Assembly: GCA_018873225.1 (NCBI GenBank)
Contig: JAEILZ010000006.1
Location: forward strand, 2,356,001-2,420,000
Reading direction: 5' to 3'
DNA: 64,000 bases
From: [Phialemoniopsis] sp. UDSM-2020
Lineage: Eukaryota; Ascomycota; Sordariomycetes; Thyridiales; Thyridiaceae
The position numbers and the translations under genes were made by a program. Numbering within the stretch: the stretch's first letter is position 1; each line of letters begins with the position of its first letter. The notes beneath the pieces are model-generated. The model had not been told where the DNA came from. It did not search any database and was given only the letters and a program-made list of their open reading frames with translations. Shown here one piece after another: positions 32,982 to 45,359 of this stretch.

Positions 32982-34303
32982 CTTGAGACAATGACACCAT
33001 GCTGCCTCTGCTACAGTTGTTATATTGCGATGGGTGTCTGCTTGCGTAACTCTTGTGAGGAATTGGACTTACTCTCAACAAACGCAGTTAAGGCAAGGAG
33101 CTTACACGAAATTGTGGCCGATTCATCAAGACACTATCTTTAGTTTCACGAGCTATGTGTATATCAAATTCTCCAAGCCCCCTGAAGGGAGGCTTTCGGC
33201 CCGCCCAGATCCAGGTGCCCGATATAACAGGCTGATGGCGCCCTTTGCTGCGAGGCACAGACTAGTCACCATCACCATAAAATGAGGCGTCAGCCTGGCA
33301 GGAGAGGCTTGAATTCCAATGCTCCCGAAATCCCCCAAGTTGAGCTTGTGGCTGCAGAGGCTTCAACGTCCGCCCTGTTGGCCCTTGAATAGGCGTATTC
33401 CTGTACAATGAACCGCTCAAGTACGGCTAGCTACTTAAGCCCTGTAGTGCCCAGGTGATGGAACAAATGCCTGAACGCTGGCCTTCAAGGGGTACCTTAG
33501 TCAAAAAGAATAAAGAAGCAGCTAGCTGATCAAATTTGCCAAGCTTTGTATTGTTAACACCTCAAAGTGTATTCAGTGGATAAGTAAGGAAAGTGAGCAT
33601 GTGTTTGTGGATCCCGCACCTGCTGGTACTGTCCAGTATTCGTAGCCTTGACGACTTCTTCAAGGAAACACCACCTCGAACAGATCAAGGACGTAAATCC
33701 TTGCCATCCTCATCATCTTATTGAACTCACTTTATATCATTGCTATACGTAATTGCACTGTGATTCTAAAAAGTCCAGCACTTTCGTCCTATCCTCGGAT
33801 TGCGTCTCCCTTGTCGCCTCTGGTCATCCCTAATCTTGGTCCACCACCGCCCAGGTCGGGCTAGAAACGAGCAACATTCCAGCCGGCCACTAAGAAGGTA
33901 TAACAATCCATTGTCCCCTCATCCGTCCCCTTGGAAAACGCCTCATTCCATCGCTAGGCCGATCTGTTGCGCGGTAACGTCCTGCGCACGAGGCTTGAAC
34001 AATGAGACACTGTCTGAAGACGGTCGCTCGGCTCGTGGACGAAGCCGTCGTCGCCTGGAAGCCCACGATGCATTCCAGTCCAACTCCACTTGCAGTCGTT
34101 TCCCTGCCAAGGAGCTGCCATACGTAAAGTACGGTATATATGAAGAAAGAAGTCTTTCCCTACCGACATTATGAGAGAGTTTTGTTCCTTTGGGTTTTGC
34201 CGGCTGCGCCGTATCGCCCTCTAAAAGACACATACTCTTCTACACAACTTTATCCCTCGTTCAATTCATCAAGCTGCCATTGAAACTATCAAACACTGCC
34301 AAG
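32982..34303. other. Intergenic, GH81 promoter
   Basis: 1.3 kb between STN1 and the GH81 gene. Short open frames only. A TATATGAAGAAAG block near 34136 sits about 165 bases before the GH81 start and may be a core promoter. No RNA gene seen. Confidence 0.5.
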
Positions 34304-37135
34304 ATGAGGTCGAGCATTCTGCTGACCGTCTTGCAGGCGGCATCTTGTATAGCAAGCGCTGCGAACCACGAGCTGTACCATCGTCTCCCGGGTCACTCAC
34401 CCGCAGACCGCCATCTCGGTGGACGTCACAGGCGTGAGGTTGAGGACATCCCGAGTGCAGACACCACCGGGTACCTGGAGAACAAGTTTTCGGCAGATTT
34501 CATATCGCCACCAACGCCAAAAGTATTCGTGCTCACTGGAACTGGAGCTGGAGCGGCGTCTGGTCATCTTCCTATGGTGACTGCCAGCCCGGGTAACTCA
34601 AGCGAGGAGTCAAGCGTATTGCAAAGCCTGACCTCTGTTGCCAACTTCACACCCTTAGTCCCCGTGGTGACCAAGGTTGTGGATGTAGGAACAGCACAAG
34701 TCCTACCCAGTCCAACAACTCAGCCGGACACGTCTGGAACGGTTCAGTCAAGTCTTGTCACTTCAGGACACAACACTCAGATTCCCATTCTGACCAAGGT
34801 CGTTGCAAGCCCTTCAACAACAGTCGCTACATCATCCATTGAACCACCTCGGTTGCATCTCCCCAAGATCAACATGATTTCGGCAGACATTTTCGCAGCT
34901 CCTGTTGCAACATCAGCCCCTGCTGGTGTGATCAGTCGGAGAAGCGACCATCCAGTTGCACGCCTTGGAGTCACCGGCGTTGGGCCCTTGCAGACAAACA
35001 AATTCTATGCCGCAGCCTTTCTGGGTAGCCAGACAAGTCCCATTTACCTCATTCCATACTCCATTGCCTGGGCAAAGGGGAAAGGAGCATCCGGAAGCTG
35101 GGGAATGGCGATTTCGCACATTGAGGCTAGCCAGCGTGTTTACGGCCCCGTCAAGACGAATGGTGCTGTCAGCTATTACATCAACCCCGTCGGCATTCAG
35201 TCTGTTGTTCTCTCTGCATCAGAACTTGGCTCGTCGACGGTCCTTACGAGCGACAGCATGACGCAATTCTCAGTTCGCGTCAGTCTTCGCGCCGTGGCTG
35301 GAGGGACACCCATCGTTCAGTTTCCTCTCGTGATAGGTTCTGGCATGATCACAGCCGTTTACGCCGGCGGCCATCCTGTCATCAATACGGGTGTCTTCTT
35401 CAAGACGGTGACTAAAGTGGTTGCCGCGCCCAAGGCCGGCGTCGTCAAGTACAAATTGTACCTCGAGGATGGCAAAACCTGGATCGTCTATGCGCGTCAC
35501 ACCAAGGGCAACCCGCTCGATCTGCAGGTCACCGGCAACAATGCCGCTAAAGCCAAGAGCGCTTTCTACGGCACCATCCAGATCGCCAAAGACCCCGGTG
35601 GCTTTGAGTCTACATATGACAAGGCCGCTGGCTGCTACACTACAGGCATTGCCCTTTCTGGGACTGCACAGTCAATGAAGGGAACGTATTCCTTCAGTTT
35701 CCTCAAGTCTGGGCTGACTGCCAACTCGCCGGCTCTTATGTACGCCCTACCTCATCATTGGCAGACAATGGACTCCGCAACTAGGCAACTCGTCACCAAG
35801 TTGCAGCTCCAGACGCCGACCAAGGGTATGGCTACACTGGTATCTGCTGACAAATGGACGATGGTCGAATATCAAATGCCCATCAGCATGGCGTTCAATC
35901 CTTGGTCGCCAACCGCGGGCACGCGTACAATCAAGTCGTCATCCGTTCGTGCAGCTATCCGTACGGTCGCTCTGTCGGAGATCTCGCAGGATATGGACGC
36001 CCAATCGAACCAGCCTTCCATGTACTTTGCTGGAAAGGCCCTTGCCAAGTTCGCCTCCGTCTGTCTAACGGTCAATAATCTTGTCGGCGACAGGGCGCTG
36101 GCCCAGACTTGCCTGTACAAGCTGAAGGATGCCTTTGCACGTTTCACACAGAACAGGCAACAGTTTCCGCTTGTGTATGAGAGCGCTTGGAAGGGTGTCG
36201 TCTCCTCTGCATCCTACAAGACCGGCAACTCGGGTGATGACTTCGGAAACACCTACTACAATGATCACCACTTCCACTATGGCTATCACGTCTTTACTGC
36301 TGCGGTCATTGGCTACCTAGACCCGTCGTGGATTGCACCCAACAAGGACTGGGTGAACTCGCTGGTCCGCGACTATGCCAACCCTAGCACCAGGGACACA
36401 TGGTTCCCGGTATCACGCATGTTCGACTGGTACCACGGCCACAGTTGGGCCCACGGTCTCTTTGACACTTTGGATGGCAAGGTAAGCAGCTAATTCACGG
36501 ACCCGGCTTAGACTGACTTGACACTAACAAAATCTGAACAGGACCAAGAGTCGAGTTCGGAAGACACCATGTCCATCTACGCTCTCAAGATGTGGGGTAT
36601 GGTCTCTGGCGATGCCAACATGGCAGCGAGGGCCAACCTACAATTGTCGCTCATGAGCCATTCGCTCGACGACTACTACTTGTACCAGAAGTCCAACAAT
36701 GTCCAGCCGGCTAACTTCATCGGCAACAAGGTGGCCGGTATCTTGTTTGAGAACAAGGTAGACCACACGACATACTTTGGTACCAACCTGGAGTACATTC
36801 AGGGCATTCACATGCTGCCGCTACTGCCGCACACACCCATGTGCCGCAAGCCAGGTTTCGTCAACGAGGAGTGGGATGCGTTCTTTAGCAACGGGCGCAT
36901 CAACAGCATCGCCGGCGGCTGGAGGGGTATTGTCATGGGCAACCGTGGCACGACCAGCCCTGTAGAGGCGTACTCATTCTTCAGCGCCTCCAACTTTGAT
37001 CAGTCGTGGCTGGACGGTGGTGCGAGCAGGACATGGTATATGGGATACACTGCTGGTGAGTTACCCCTTTCCTACAACTAAATTCGCTTGACGATGCTAA
37101 CGAATGTCAAACCTTCAGCCATGGCAGGTATGTGA
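34304..37135 (+). CDS. GH81 endo-1,3-beta-glucanase
   Basis: Secreted or wall-bound endo-beta-1,3-glucanase (Eng1/Acf2 family) acting in septum and wall remodelling. Three exons (34304-36481, 36542-37055, 37119-37135) give 902 residues. A signal peptide covers about 1-19, followed by a dibasic Kex2-type site RHRRE at 41-45. Residues 50-200 are a Ser/Thr/Pro-rich linker with degenerate repeats around PVVTKVV and PILTKVV. The GH81 domain begins near VGPLQTNKFYAA and includes [73 protein letters not shown] (catalytic Glu729/Glu733 region, interrupted by intron 1) and GNKVAGILFENKVDHTTYFG, NLEYIQGIHMLP. The last exon adds only five residues (AMAGM), so the 3' end is the least certain part. Confidence 0.93.
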
Positions 37136-39298
37136 GGTTGAGCTCTTTGAGGATTGCATTTTGGAGATTGCATTTGGCCTTGCACTGTTTTGTTTTTGTT
37201 CTGCATTTGTTCTTCGGCACCTTTAGATCATCATGGGGTTCTCAAGAGTAATGTTTCATGAGGGCAACGTCAGGACGATGATGCTGTCTTGGTCTAATGA
37301 GAAACGTCCTTGGATGTAACGCTAATGAAAAGGGCGTGGCAAAGAAAGAGAAGGGTAGAATGGTGTTTTTGATTCAACCTGGAGTTGATTAGGCGTATTA
37401 TACCTTGATTCAGTTGCAATTTGGGGAAATGGGGGATGACGAAGGATGGATGCATTGTATGTAATTAGTTGATGAGCTTGTAGGGGCTCAATGAGTGAGG
37501 CAACCCCCTCTCTTGTATAGGTAGATAGCATTGTTATAAGATATTATGATTACCGCGACCTTGGAGCCTTGCCTGATGCTGTCGTCGTCAAAAATCCAGT
37601 GCCAATGAGACGATTGCTTCAGTCAGTTAGAGATCGCGCCTAAACTTGCACGCACCAATACATGTACTCCCGTATTCGGCAGCAATTGACGAGACTGGAC
37701 AGTGCACAAGCATACATGTAGCTCCTGGAGCTCTTATCGATAAGGAATTGAGGCCGCCCAAAATGCCAAGCCAAGGGAGCTTCAGCGAAAAGCGAGCTTT
37801 CACAGCCACGCTTGGCGCGCGGGCCAAGATCTGCACCCCCTCCCACCATTGGCCTTTGGCGGCATCTCGTCTTGACCCGTCTCCATTCAACTACCGAAAG
37901 ACGGTGTGAGAAGGTTTATCTCTTTGGTCTATCTGCAGGTGCGAGTGCTGCTCCTCACAATGATTACCACTCAAAAGGTGATGAACGAGGCGGGCGAGGT
38001 TCTCTGTAGGATCCAACGCTGCCCCGGAAAGCCGGAGCGTGACGAAGCTCATCCAATAATTGTATAACGTGGGATTATGGACGTACGTAGCTGCCCTCGA
38101 GTGCATTTACGTCATCACTCGCGCCCCGTCAAAGCCATGTTCACGTCTCCAGGTAGCTAGGTAGGAAGCCGTACCCTCAATTCAAGCTTCGTGTCTTCAG
38201 AAGGGTGGTGGAGGGGGTCCAGACCAGCAAGCCAAGCTCAGTGCTAGGTACGTCTGGTGCATATTGCAGGTTTGGGAAGAGCTTCACAATGATGTTTTCC
38301 GTCCCGAACCTGGGTAGCTAGCGGTGTTTCAGCGTCATGATTGGTGGTTGCACCAGAGCTTGAGCTCGGTTCTCTCTTGGAGCTTTGGTGGTCCTGCAGT
38401 GTAACCCCACCGATCTGCCATGGGTTCCAGGCACGTTTCCCACCCAACCCCACTGGAAAAAGAAGCCAGTCTTGGTAAAACAGCTGAAGAGGCAAGAGAG
38501 GGCACTTGTTTTAGTGGAGTGGCATCCAACTCAATGGATTGACGATCAAATTAATTACCTTAGTCTTTGCCCACGCACGCACGACTCAGACCAGAGCAGA
38601 CACAGCCAACCCCGTCCCAGCCCAGTCGTCTGCCTCATCAAAGACGACAAAGCTCTTGAGCTTGCCCTGCCCGCTTCCAAGACCTCCCCTACTCTCGCTT
38701 TAACCTCATTCTCTCGCTCCGGGTTTCTTGGCACTGCCTTATTCGCCCCCGTGTCGTGTCGTGATATTGCTGCTCCTTGCATTCGTTGCTACCATGGTGT
38801 GTAAGTAGAAAAAAAACCTATCTTATGAATCAATCCCATTTCCCCCAGTCTCATACTGCTGCGGCCTGTCTATCTCTCCGAGAGACAAATCATCAACAAA
38901 CATTTGTTGCACCTCGTTCGCAAGCACTCCAGTCATCTTCACCTTCACCATCACCTTCCTCAGTTTTTTCTCAGATGGTCGTTGTCTGCCTCCCCGCCTG
39001 CTATACCCCGTGGTCGCACACTCTCGACCCGACGAGCATGAGCAAGCCCTGAAACTCTAAATCTTGGTTCGCCTCATTCATATTTTCATCTGCCCGTGCA
39101 GATGGCGAGTCGTCCCATTCAACCTTGAGAGAGCATCAAGCTCCCCTGTCACCCAGTCGTTCCAGCCCTACGTGCCCTGGCCCCCAAACGACATCCATCT
39201 CGACAAGCATCATTTGTTTGTGAGCCTAGACGCTAACCCGCCGGCCGTTGCTTTGCCACCATCCAGCCAACATCAACTTCCAGAAACAGTTGCGCCGT
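37136..39298. other. Intergenic, 2.2 kb
   Basis: Contains the GH81 3' flank and the CAX promoter and leader. The region from about 38570 to 39290 is C/T-rich on the plus strand, with ATGs followed quickly by stops (for example 38793 and 39103), so a leader with small upstream frames, perhaps with an intron, is likely. AGCTAGGTAGG is at 38156-38166. No further gene found. Confidence 0.5.
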
Positions 39299-40969
39299 AT
39301 GACTTCCGGGTGGAAGAGCGGCCCAAATGGCCAGGACCGTGACGGCGCTGGCGCCGGATCCGGGGCTGTCGACTCTGTCGACGAGCGCTCACCCCTGATC
39401 AGCCTCAACAATCGGCCTGCAGAGCACAATCGTAGCATGGTTCGCCGGATCCTCCTGGACCGGCGAAGCACCCCCGGCATGGACAGCGAGAACCGCGCCG
39501 TGCGCTGGCTGGCCCACGTCTTCAACGTCGTCAAGGCCACCTTGCTGAGCAGTGAGTAGCACCAGCAATAATGACCAAGTGACTTGCGTCATTACTAACA
39601 ATAAACGATAGGCCCCGTCAACATCCTTTTGTTCTTTGTTCCTCTGGGAATTGTTGCTGGGAACGTGGGATGGAGCCCCACTGCAGTCTTCACCCTCAAC
39701 TTCTTCGCCATCATTCCGCTGGCAGCAGTGCTGTCGTATGCGACAGAGGAGATATCCATTCGCTTGGGAGAGACTCTGGGCGGCCTTCTCAATGCTACCT
39801 TCGGCAATGCCGTCGAGCTGATTGTAAGTCGAAGCCCCTCAGTGGAAGCAGGCGTTGCAGAGCAATCACTAACAGTGCTCTTGACACAGGTCAGCATTGT
39901 TGCCCTGAAGGAAGGTCAGATCGAAGTTGTGCAGTCCTCCATGCTGGGTTCTATTTTGTCGAACTTGCTTCTCGTCATGGGCATGTGCTTCTTCCTCGGT
40001 GGTATCTTCAATATGCGGGACCGGGACGGCAACGGAACAGAGCAGAGCTTCGCCTCCGCCACCGCGCAGACCACTTGCTCCATGATGACCTTGTCCTCTG
40101 CTTCTCTCATCATCCCGACCACAGTGAGCCTCCGCCCCCCTCTTCATAGCATTTTGCAGATCACTGACTAGGCATATTCAGCTGTACGGTGTCCTAGGCT
40201 CGTCCGACAAGAAGGATAGGGAGGCATCGATTCTCCTGCTGTCGCGTGGTACCGCCATTATCCTCCTCATTCTCTACGTCATGTACCTGGTTTTCCAGCT
40301 GCGCACCCACCAAAACCTCTTCACTGACGCTGAGGCCGCTGCACACCACAATGCCGCCTCTGGCCTGGACGACGACGAGGAAGCCGAAGAGGAGGAGCAC
40401 ATGAGCCCCTGGTCCGCCGCCGCCGTGCTCATCGTGGTGACGATCATCATCGCCGTCTGCGCCGAGTACCTCGTCGACAGCATCGACGCTATTGTCGAGT
40501 CTGGCCACATTTCCAAGAACTTTATCGGCCTGATCCTGATCCCGATTGTCGGCAATGCTGCCGAGCACGTCACCGCCTGCGTCGTCGCCGTCCGCAACAA
40601 GATGGATCTGGCCATGGGCGTCGCCATCGGCTCCAGTATCCAGATTGCCCTGCTCGTCACCCCTTTCCTGGTCATTCTCGGCTGGCTCGTCCTCGACCAG
40701 CCCATGACGTTGCACTTTGAGACCTTTGAGACGGTTGCTTTTGCCCTGAGCGTGCTCGTCGTCACTTACACCGTCCAGGACGGCAAGTCCAACTACTTGG
40801 AGGGTGCTATGGTAAGTTCTCCTTGCAAGGGAACCCATATTTTTGGATCCAATAATTGACTCTGTTTTGCTTCTAGTTGTTCGGTCTCTACCTCATCATC
40901 GCCATTGCCTTCTACGCCGCTCCCAGCGACGCCCTCGACAAGGCCTCCGATTTCTTCGGCTCTGGCTAG
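39299..40969 (+). CDS. VCX1: Vacuolar Ca2+/H+ exchanger (CAX family)
   Basis: Moves cytosolic Ca2+ into the vacuole in exchange for protons. Five exons (39299-39551, 39612-39823, 39890-40123, 40182-40811, 40877-40969) encode 473 residues. The N-terminus (about 85 residues) is polar and cytosolic. About eleven hydrophobic segments follow. The two inverted alpha-repeats carry the ion-selectivity motifs GNAVELI at 149-155, exactly at the end of exon 2, and GNAAEHVTA from 357. An acidic loop ([12 protein letters not shown], about 295-306) divides the halves, as usual in this family. [14 protein letters not shown] and [22 protein letters not shown] are family signatures. The start is the first in-frame ATG; a further 5' exon cannot be excluded. 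Confidence 0.94.
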
Positions 40970-41386
40970 ATTCGGTCAAACTAACGCCACCAATAAAGGA
41001 GACTGTTGGTCAGGGTATCAATACCTGTGTATTGTATAGGGACATACGTTAAACAGAATGAATACCTGTCACGTTTGGAAGGGAAGACAGCAAACGACAA
41101 GCAGAAGAGGACGGGTTTGGACAGCTTTTGGGAAGCGGGCCTCGAGACATGGGAGAAAGACGGGAGATCATTCCGGGATTCTTTATGTATTATCATCATC
41201 ATCAACCACATCCGCGATATGCAGCGGGTTAGGAATTTTTCTATGTAAAAGTATCTAATGGACCTGGCATGGGTCATCAAGCGCAGGTCTACTTGGGAAT
41301 ATGTCCGGATTCTGTGACTTCGCGATTCCAGGTCTTCTACGGCCCTGAAGCTTATGTACAGGTATATTTGAACACCCCCCGGCAAA
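40970..41386. other. Convergent intergenic region, CAX and UTP14 3' flanks
   Basis: 417 bases between two stop codons, with a short (ATC)n run near 41190. No gene. Confidence 0.6.
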
Positions 41387-44178
41387 TTATTGCATCCGTG
41401 GCTTGGACATGGGGGCAATGATGCCCTGCTTGGCGATGACACGCGGCTTGATGGCGCTCTGGAACGTCTCCTTGGTCGACCACTCTGGGCCCAGGGGCAA
41501 GCGCAGCGAGCGCTCGTACTGTTGCTTGTTCTCGAACTCGTGGCCAAGTTGGGAGGCCATGTACTTTTCGCTCTGTTGCGAAAACATTGCATGATCAGCT
41601 TATTTGCAGTCCAAGGGGGACAAGTTACGAATAACTTGTTCAAGACGCGGGAGGGCCTCCTTACCTTCCGGACGCGCTTCTCGTTAATGATGACCTTGTC
41701 GAGCTTGGCATCCTTGCGGTCTGCCTTCTTTACACCCTTGACGACAGTCTGGAAGCGCTTCTGGTCCTTTTTGACTGCGCGCTTGCTCACGCCCTCACCG
41801 GCCCAGCTTCCCCTGCGACGTAGTAATCATGTTAGTATCTCTGTGACATGAATCGATGCTGTGTGGAATCGAACGTACCAGCCAGGAAGCGTGTTATCAA
41901 TGACCTTGTCATCGTCCTCCTTCTCAACGCGCGTCTTCTCGAGCTCAAACTCGGCCTCGGCGTCGTCGCCCCCGAATGCTCGCGCCACGAGGTCGGCATC
42001 GCGCAGCGCAAAGGGGTGTGCGGCGGCGCCAATCTCCGAGTCCTGGTCAGAGGTGTCCGATTCGTTGCCGTTGGTAGCAGCCTTCGACTTGGGCGGCTTG
42101 ACGGCGGTCATGAGGTCTACGGTGTTCATGTCGAGTAGATCCGAACGGCCAGTAGCCTGGTTCTTTGCCTTCTTGCGATCCTTCTTGGACTGCACGGGTT
42201 GCGACCAAGCACCGGCGCTGGCTGGTGCGGGAGGCTGGGCCAGGCTGTTGGTGTGCCTGGCAGTCGCTGGAGCCTCCCAAGCCTCGTCATCTTGATCACC
42301 GGTTTCTTTTCCACCGGAAGCCTTGGCGTTGCCCATGCCATAAGTCCGCCGACCAACTTCGGCCTCTTCGGGGTCCTCGCCATCGCTGTCCCCTGCATCG
42401 GAGCCTAGCTCTCGAACGAGCCGCGCGATCGCCTCGTTATTGACCTTCTTCTGTGCATTCTCTGCTCGCTGCATAAAGGCAAGCTGCATGATCTTCGAGT
42501 GTGGTCCATCACCTTGCACTGCATCGGTCCTCTGCAGCTCCTGCAGCAGCCGCTGTCGGCTGTCTCCTTCGTCCTCAGACTCAGACTCGGAGCTGGTGCC
42601 TGAAGACTCATCATCTCCGCCACCAGAGCGGCCTTCGACACGTCGTCGCAACTCCTCATCTCGCCGAGCCATATCGGTGAGGCCAGCGCGGAAATCATCG
42701 TCCCAAGCCGCCCGGCCAGTGTTCTTCGCCATCTTGGCCCACTTGCTCTCCTTGTGTCTCGACCCCATTCTCTCCATAGCCCGCCTCCGGTGCTGTGCTT
42801 CCCTCTCCTCTTCCGAGTCCAGGCCGCCGCCCTCGAGCTCCATCTGCTCCTGCATTGCAAGCTCGTTTCGGGCGGCCTCCTTGCGATGAACTCTGCGGTA
42901 AGCCTTACTCTTGATCTTCTTGATGCGCTTGGCTCTAGCCTGTTCGCGAGACTGAAGCTCACGCTCACGGCGGCGCTGATTCTGGAGTTCTCGCATATCT
43001 GCGCGAGAGATCTGCGCTTGCTCCTCGTCCTCCTCCTCCTTCGCCGCTGGCTTGGGCTTGGATGACGGACCAAGACCACTCTCCTCCATGATTGACATGA
43101 TCGTCTGTTCCAGCTCGTTGGATGCATCCTTGTGAGTTATTGGTTGCAATTCGCCATTGTCGAGCCCAGCATTGGGCAGAGACTCGGGCAACGGGAACAT
43201 CAGGTGCTCAGCCCGCCTATTGTGCTTTACTGTATCCTGCCACCTATCGAGGGTCACATTTGCCTTGTCAGCCGCAGCAATGCGAAGTAAGCGATCTTGC
43301 TGGCGTCTGGCAAGAGGCACATCCAGTTTCTTAGCGGATCCGGGCTTCGTAGACTTTTCCTCCTTCTTCATGAGCTTGAGGGACTTCCGAATGTTGGGGT
43401 CTTTGACACCAAAGAGGCCGAGGTCCTCGAGCCCGACTTTGGCTTTTTGCTGAGGCGTAGAGTCGCCCTCCATATCTTCGTCCTGTCCTGCATAGCCAGA
43501 GACGATGTCCCGTAGAGCATCGAATTTGGACAGGTCATCGTCATCATCCTCTTCATCATCTGCGTCTGTGTCTGTGTCTGGAGATTCTGAAGCATCGTCT
43601 TCGTCGTCTGAGCCCGACTCCGAGCCGTCGCCTGACTCCTCGTCATCTTCAGAGAATTGATCCAGCGCTTGTGCTAAGTCGATTGCATCTTCGCCTAGGG
43701 ATTCGCCATCTGCTTCGTCGTCAGAGCCAGGTTGAGCATCCTTGGACGAACTGCCGCGGAACGTGAAGCCCTCGAATCGCTCCTCGTCTTCCTCATCAAA
43801 AGCTTCGTCGCTGTCGATGTCCGAATCTTCATCCTCGTCCACTCCAACGTGCCACTCGTTGCCGTCGCTATCGCTCTCGATCTCTCCGCCAGACTCGTCG
43901 TCGTCCTGTTTCCGCCTCTTGGTCCGAGATCTCCCCGTATCTCCCTCTTCCTCGTCGTCCTCATCTTCGTCGTCGTCATCTCGTCTCCTCCTCTTGTTCT
44001 CAGGCTCTACATCGAGATCGCGCAGCCGGAGACCCTTGGTGCTCTCGGGCACCTGCTTGGCTGCAATGGCAAAGGCGTCGAGGGCATGGGATTTCGACTT
44101 GGCATATGATTTTTTTTTCGATTTCTTTTTGGCAGGACCGGCGGTCACTGACCTTCCGTGCGACTGGCGTCCCGGCAT
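41387..44178 (-). CDS. UTP14: U3 snoRNP / SSU processome protein Utp14
   Basis: Nucleolar factor of 18S rRNA maturation; in yeast it activates the helicase Dhr1 to release U3 snoRNA. Three exons (44178-41879, 41812-41665, 41572-41387) give 877 residues. The N-terminus is Lys-rich, then about 250 residues are strongly acidic Ser/Asp/Glu repeats. The conserved core starts near DKANVTLDRWQDTVKHNRRAEHLMFPL, continues through IKKIKSKAYRRVHRKE and ERMGSRHKESKWAKMAKNTGRAAWD, and reaches the signature LPGWGSWAGEG, which is rebuilt exactly across the first intron. The end is IINEKRVRKSEKYMASQLGHEFENKQQYERSLRLPLGPEWST. Divergent from the mitoribosomal mL41 gene with 405 bases between starts. Confidence 0.96.
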
Positions 44179-44583
44179 TTTTGCGTTGGTAGGGAAAACA
44201 AGAATAGATTGTTTCCCTGCCCTTTTTGCACTGCTGTAATAGCGGACTGTGGAATAGCGGCGTACTTTTTGGCTGGGAACTTTTTCTTTTCTGCCGTGGT
44301 GGGACAAGGCGGTGTGAGAATTTTCTTGAGCGGTGCTGCTGCACGCCTATGGTTGGCGCCTGTGGATCCACTAACGAGCCGGGGGTCACCACGGCCGTGA
44401 ACATGCGACACAACCTCCGAATCTTCAATTCTACCTGAGCAGCCTTGAGACCTCTCATCATCAATTGGTTTCTCTGTTCGCAGCTTATTCCCACGCTGGC
44501 TCGAAGATAGTCCTAATCGCTTCTCCTTATCTGGACCTCGTATCGATTGATCACCGCTGCTCGGGCGAGCACCCTCAGCCAAC
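44179..44583. promoter_or_regulatory. Bidirectional promoter between UTP14 and mL41
   Basis: 405 bases between the two divergent start codons must hold both promoters. It includes T-rich and C-rich patches, but no motif I can name with certainty. Both products serve ribosome production, cytosolic and mitochondrial. Confidence 0.6.
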
Positions 44584-44984
44584 ATGCGCCCGACGCAAAT
44601 TCTCTGTCGGCACTACCGCAAGCTGCGGCTCACCACCAAGGATGTTAATAAGGGGTTCTACAAGGGAACTGGCACGGGATCTATGGGTCGGCATACCAAG
44701 CACGGTGGCTATGTGATCGAGTACCACAAAGTCAGGACATACGTCGTCCCGGAAGGTTTGGCGGACTTCAAGGTAAGAGGCATCAATGCTACTCTCCTGA
44801 CATTATTATACTTCACCCAGAATGCTATTGGCTGACGCATTGGCTCTTGTCGCAGCTCACACCATTCGTCACCCAACAAATGAGGCCAACATATGGCTCC
44901 TACCAAGAGCAAGGCGATGGCAAGGGGCCCAGGAGTCCGACGGCGTACTTGGAAAGGTGGAAGGTAGAAAATGGGTTCGATTAA
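44584..44984 (+). CDS. MRPL27: Mitochondrial large ribosomal subunit protein mL41 (yeast MRPL27)
   Basis: Component of the mitochondrial large ribosomal subunit. Two exons (44584-44772, 44856-44984) encode 105 residues. The L27/mL41 core is clear: RLTTKDVNKGFYKGTGTGSMGRHTKHGGYVIEYHKVRTYVVPEGL at about 15-60, matching the yeast GIGRHTKFGGYVI segment. The intron sits after DFK, then LTPFVTQQMRPTYGSY follows. A basic N-terminus (MRPTQILCRHYRKLR) can act as the mitochondrial signal. It is shorter than yeast MRPL27 (146) but normal for filamentous fungi. Confidence 0.93.
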
Positions 44985-45359
44985 AGCGATCTTCAACAAC
45001 CACTCCACTACTTCTTCTCTCTGTACCAACAAACAATCATGAGCGATCCGCATAATGGAAAGTCAAGAACCTCACAGGCAAAGCAAGCAACAACACACTC
45101 GCCGAACTGTGCAACGGTCCAAGGCTTCAAGACATGTATCGATAGAATGGCGTGTCTACGCATATCTGTACACTAAATACAAAATGAACAAACTTATATG
45201 GGTATACCCTTTGACAACAATGATCCGCTATCAGTAGCAACATAGGTATAAGAAAACATCAAAACGAATGACAGATGCGCACTACCACGCCGCGCAACAT
45301 GAGGAGCACGTCCTCGACGATAAGCTCAATGATTGATCATGTCTATCGCCTCCAACAGA
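44985..45359. other. Convergent intergenic region
   Basis: 375 bases between the mL41 stop (+) and the esterase stop (-). A-rich, with no gene. Confidence 0.6.

Noticed and set aside
33800..34174. Plus-strand open frame of 124 codons before the GH81 gene
   Set aside because: No protein-like pattern; lies in the presumed promoter.
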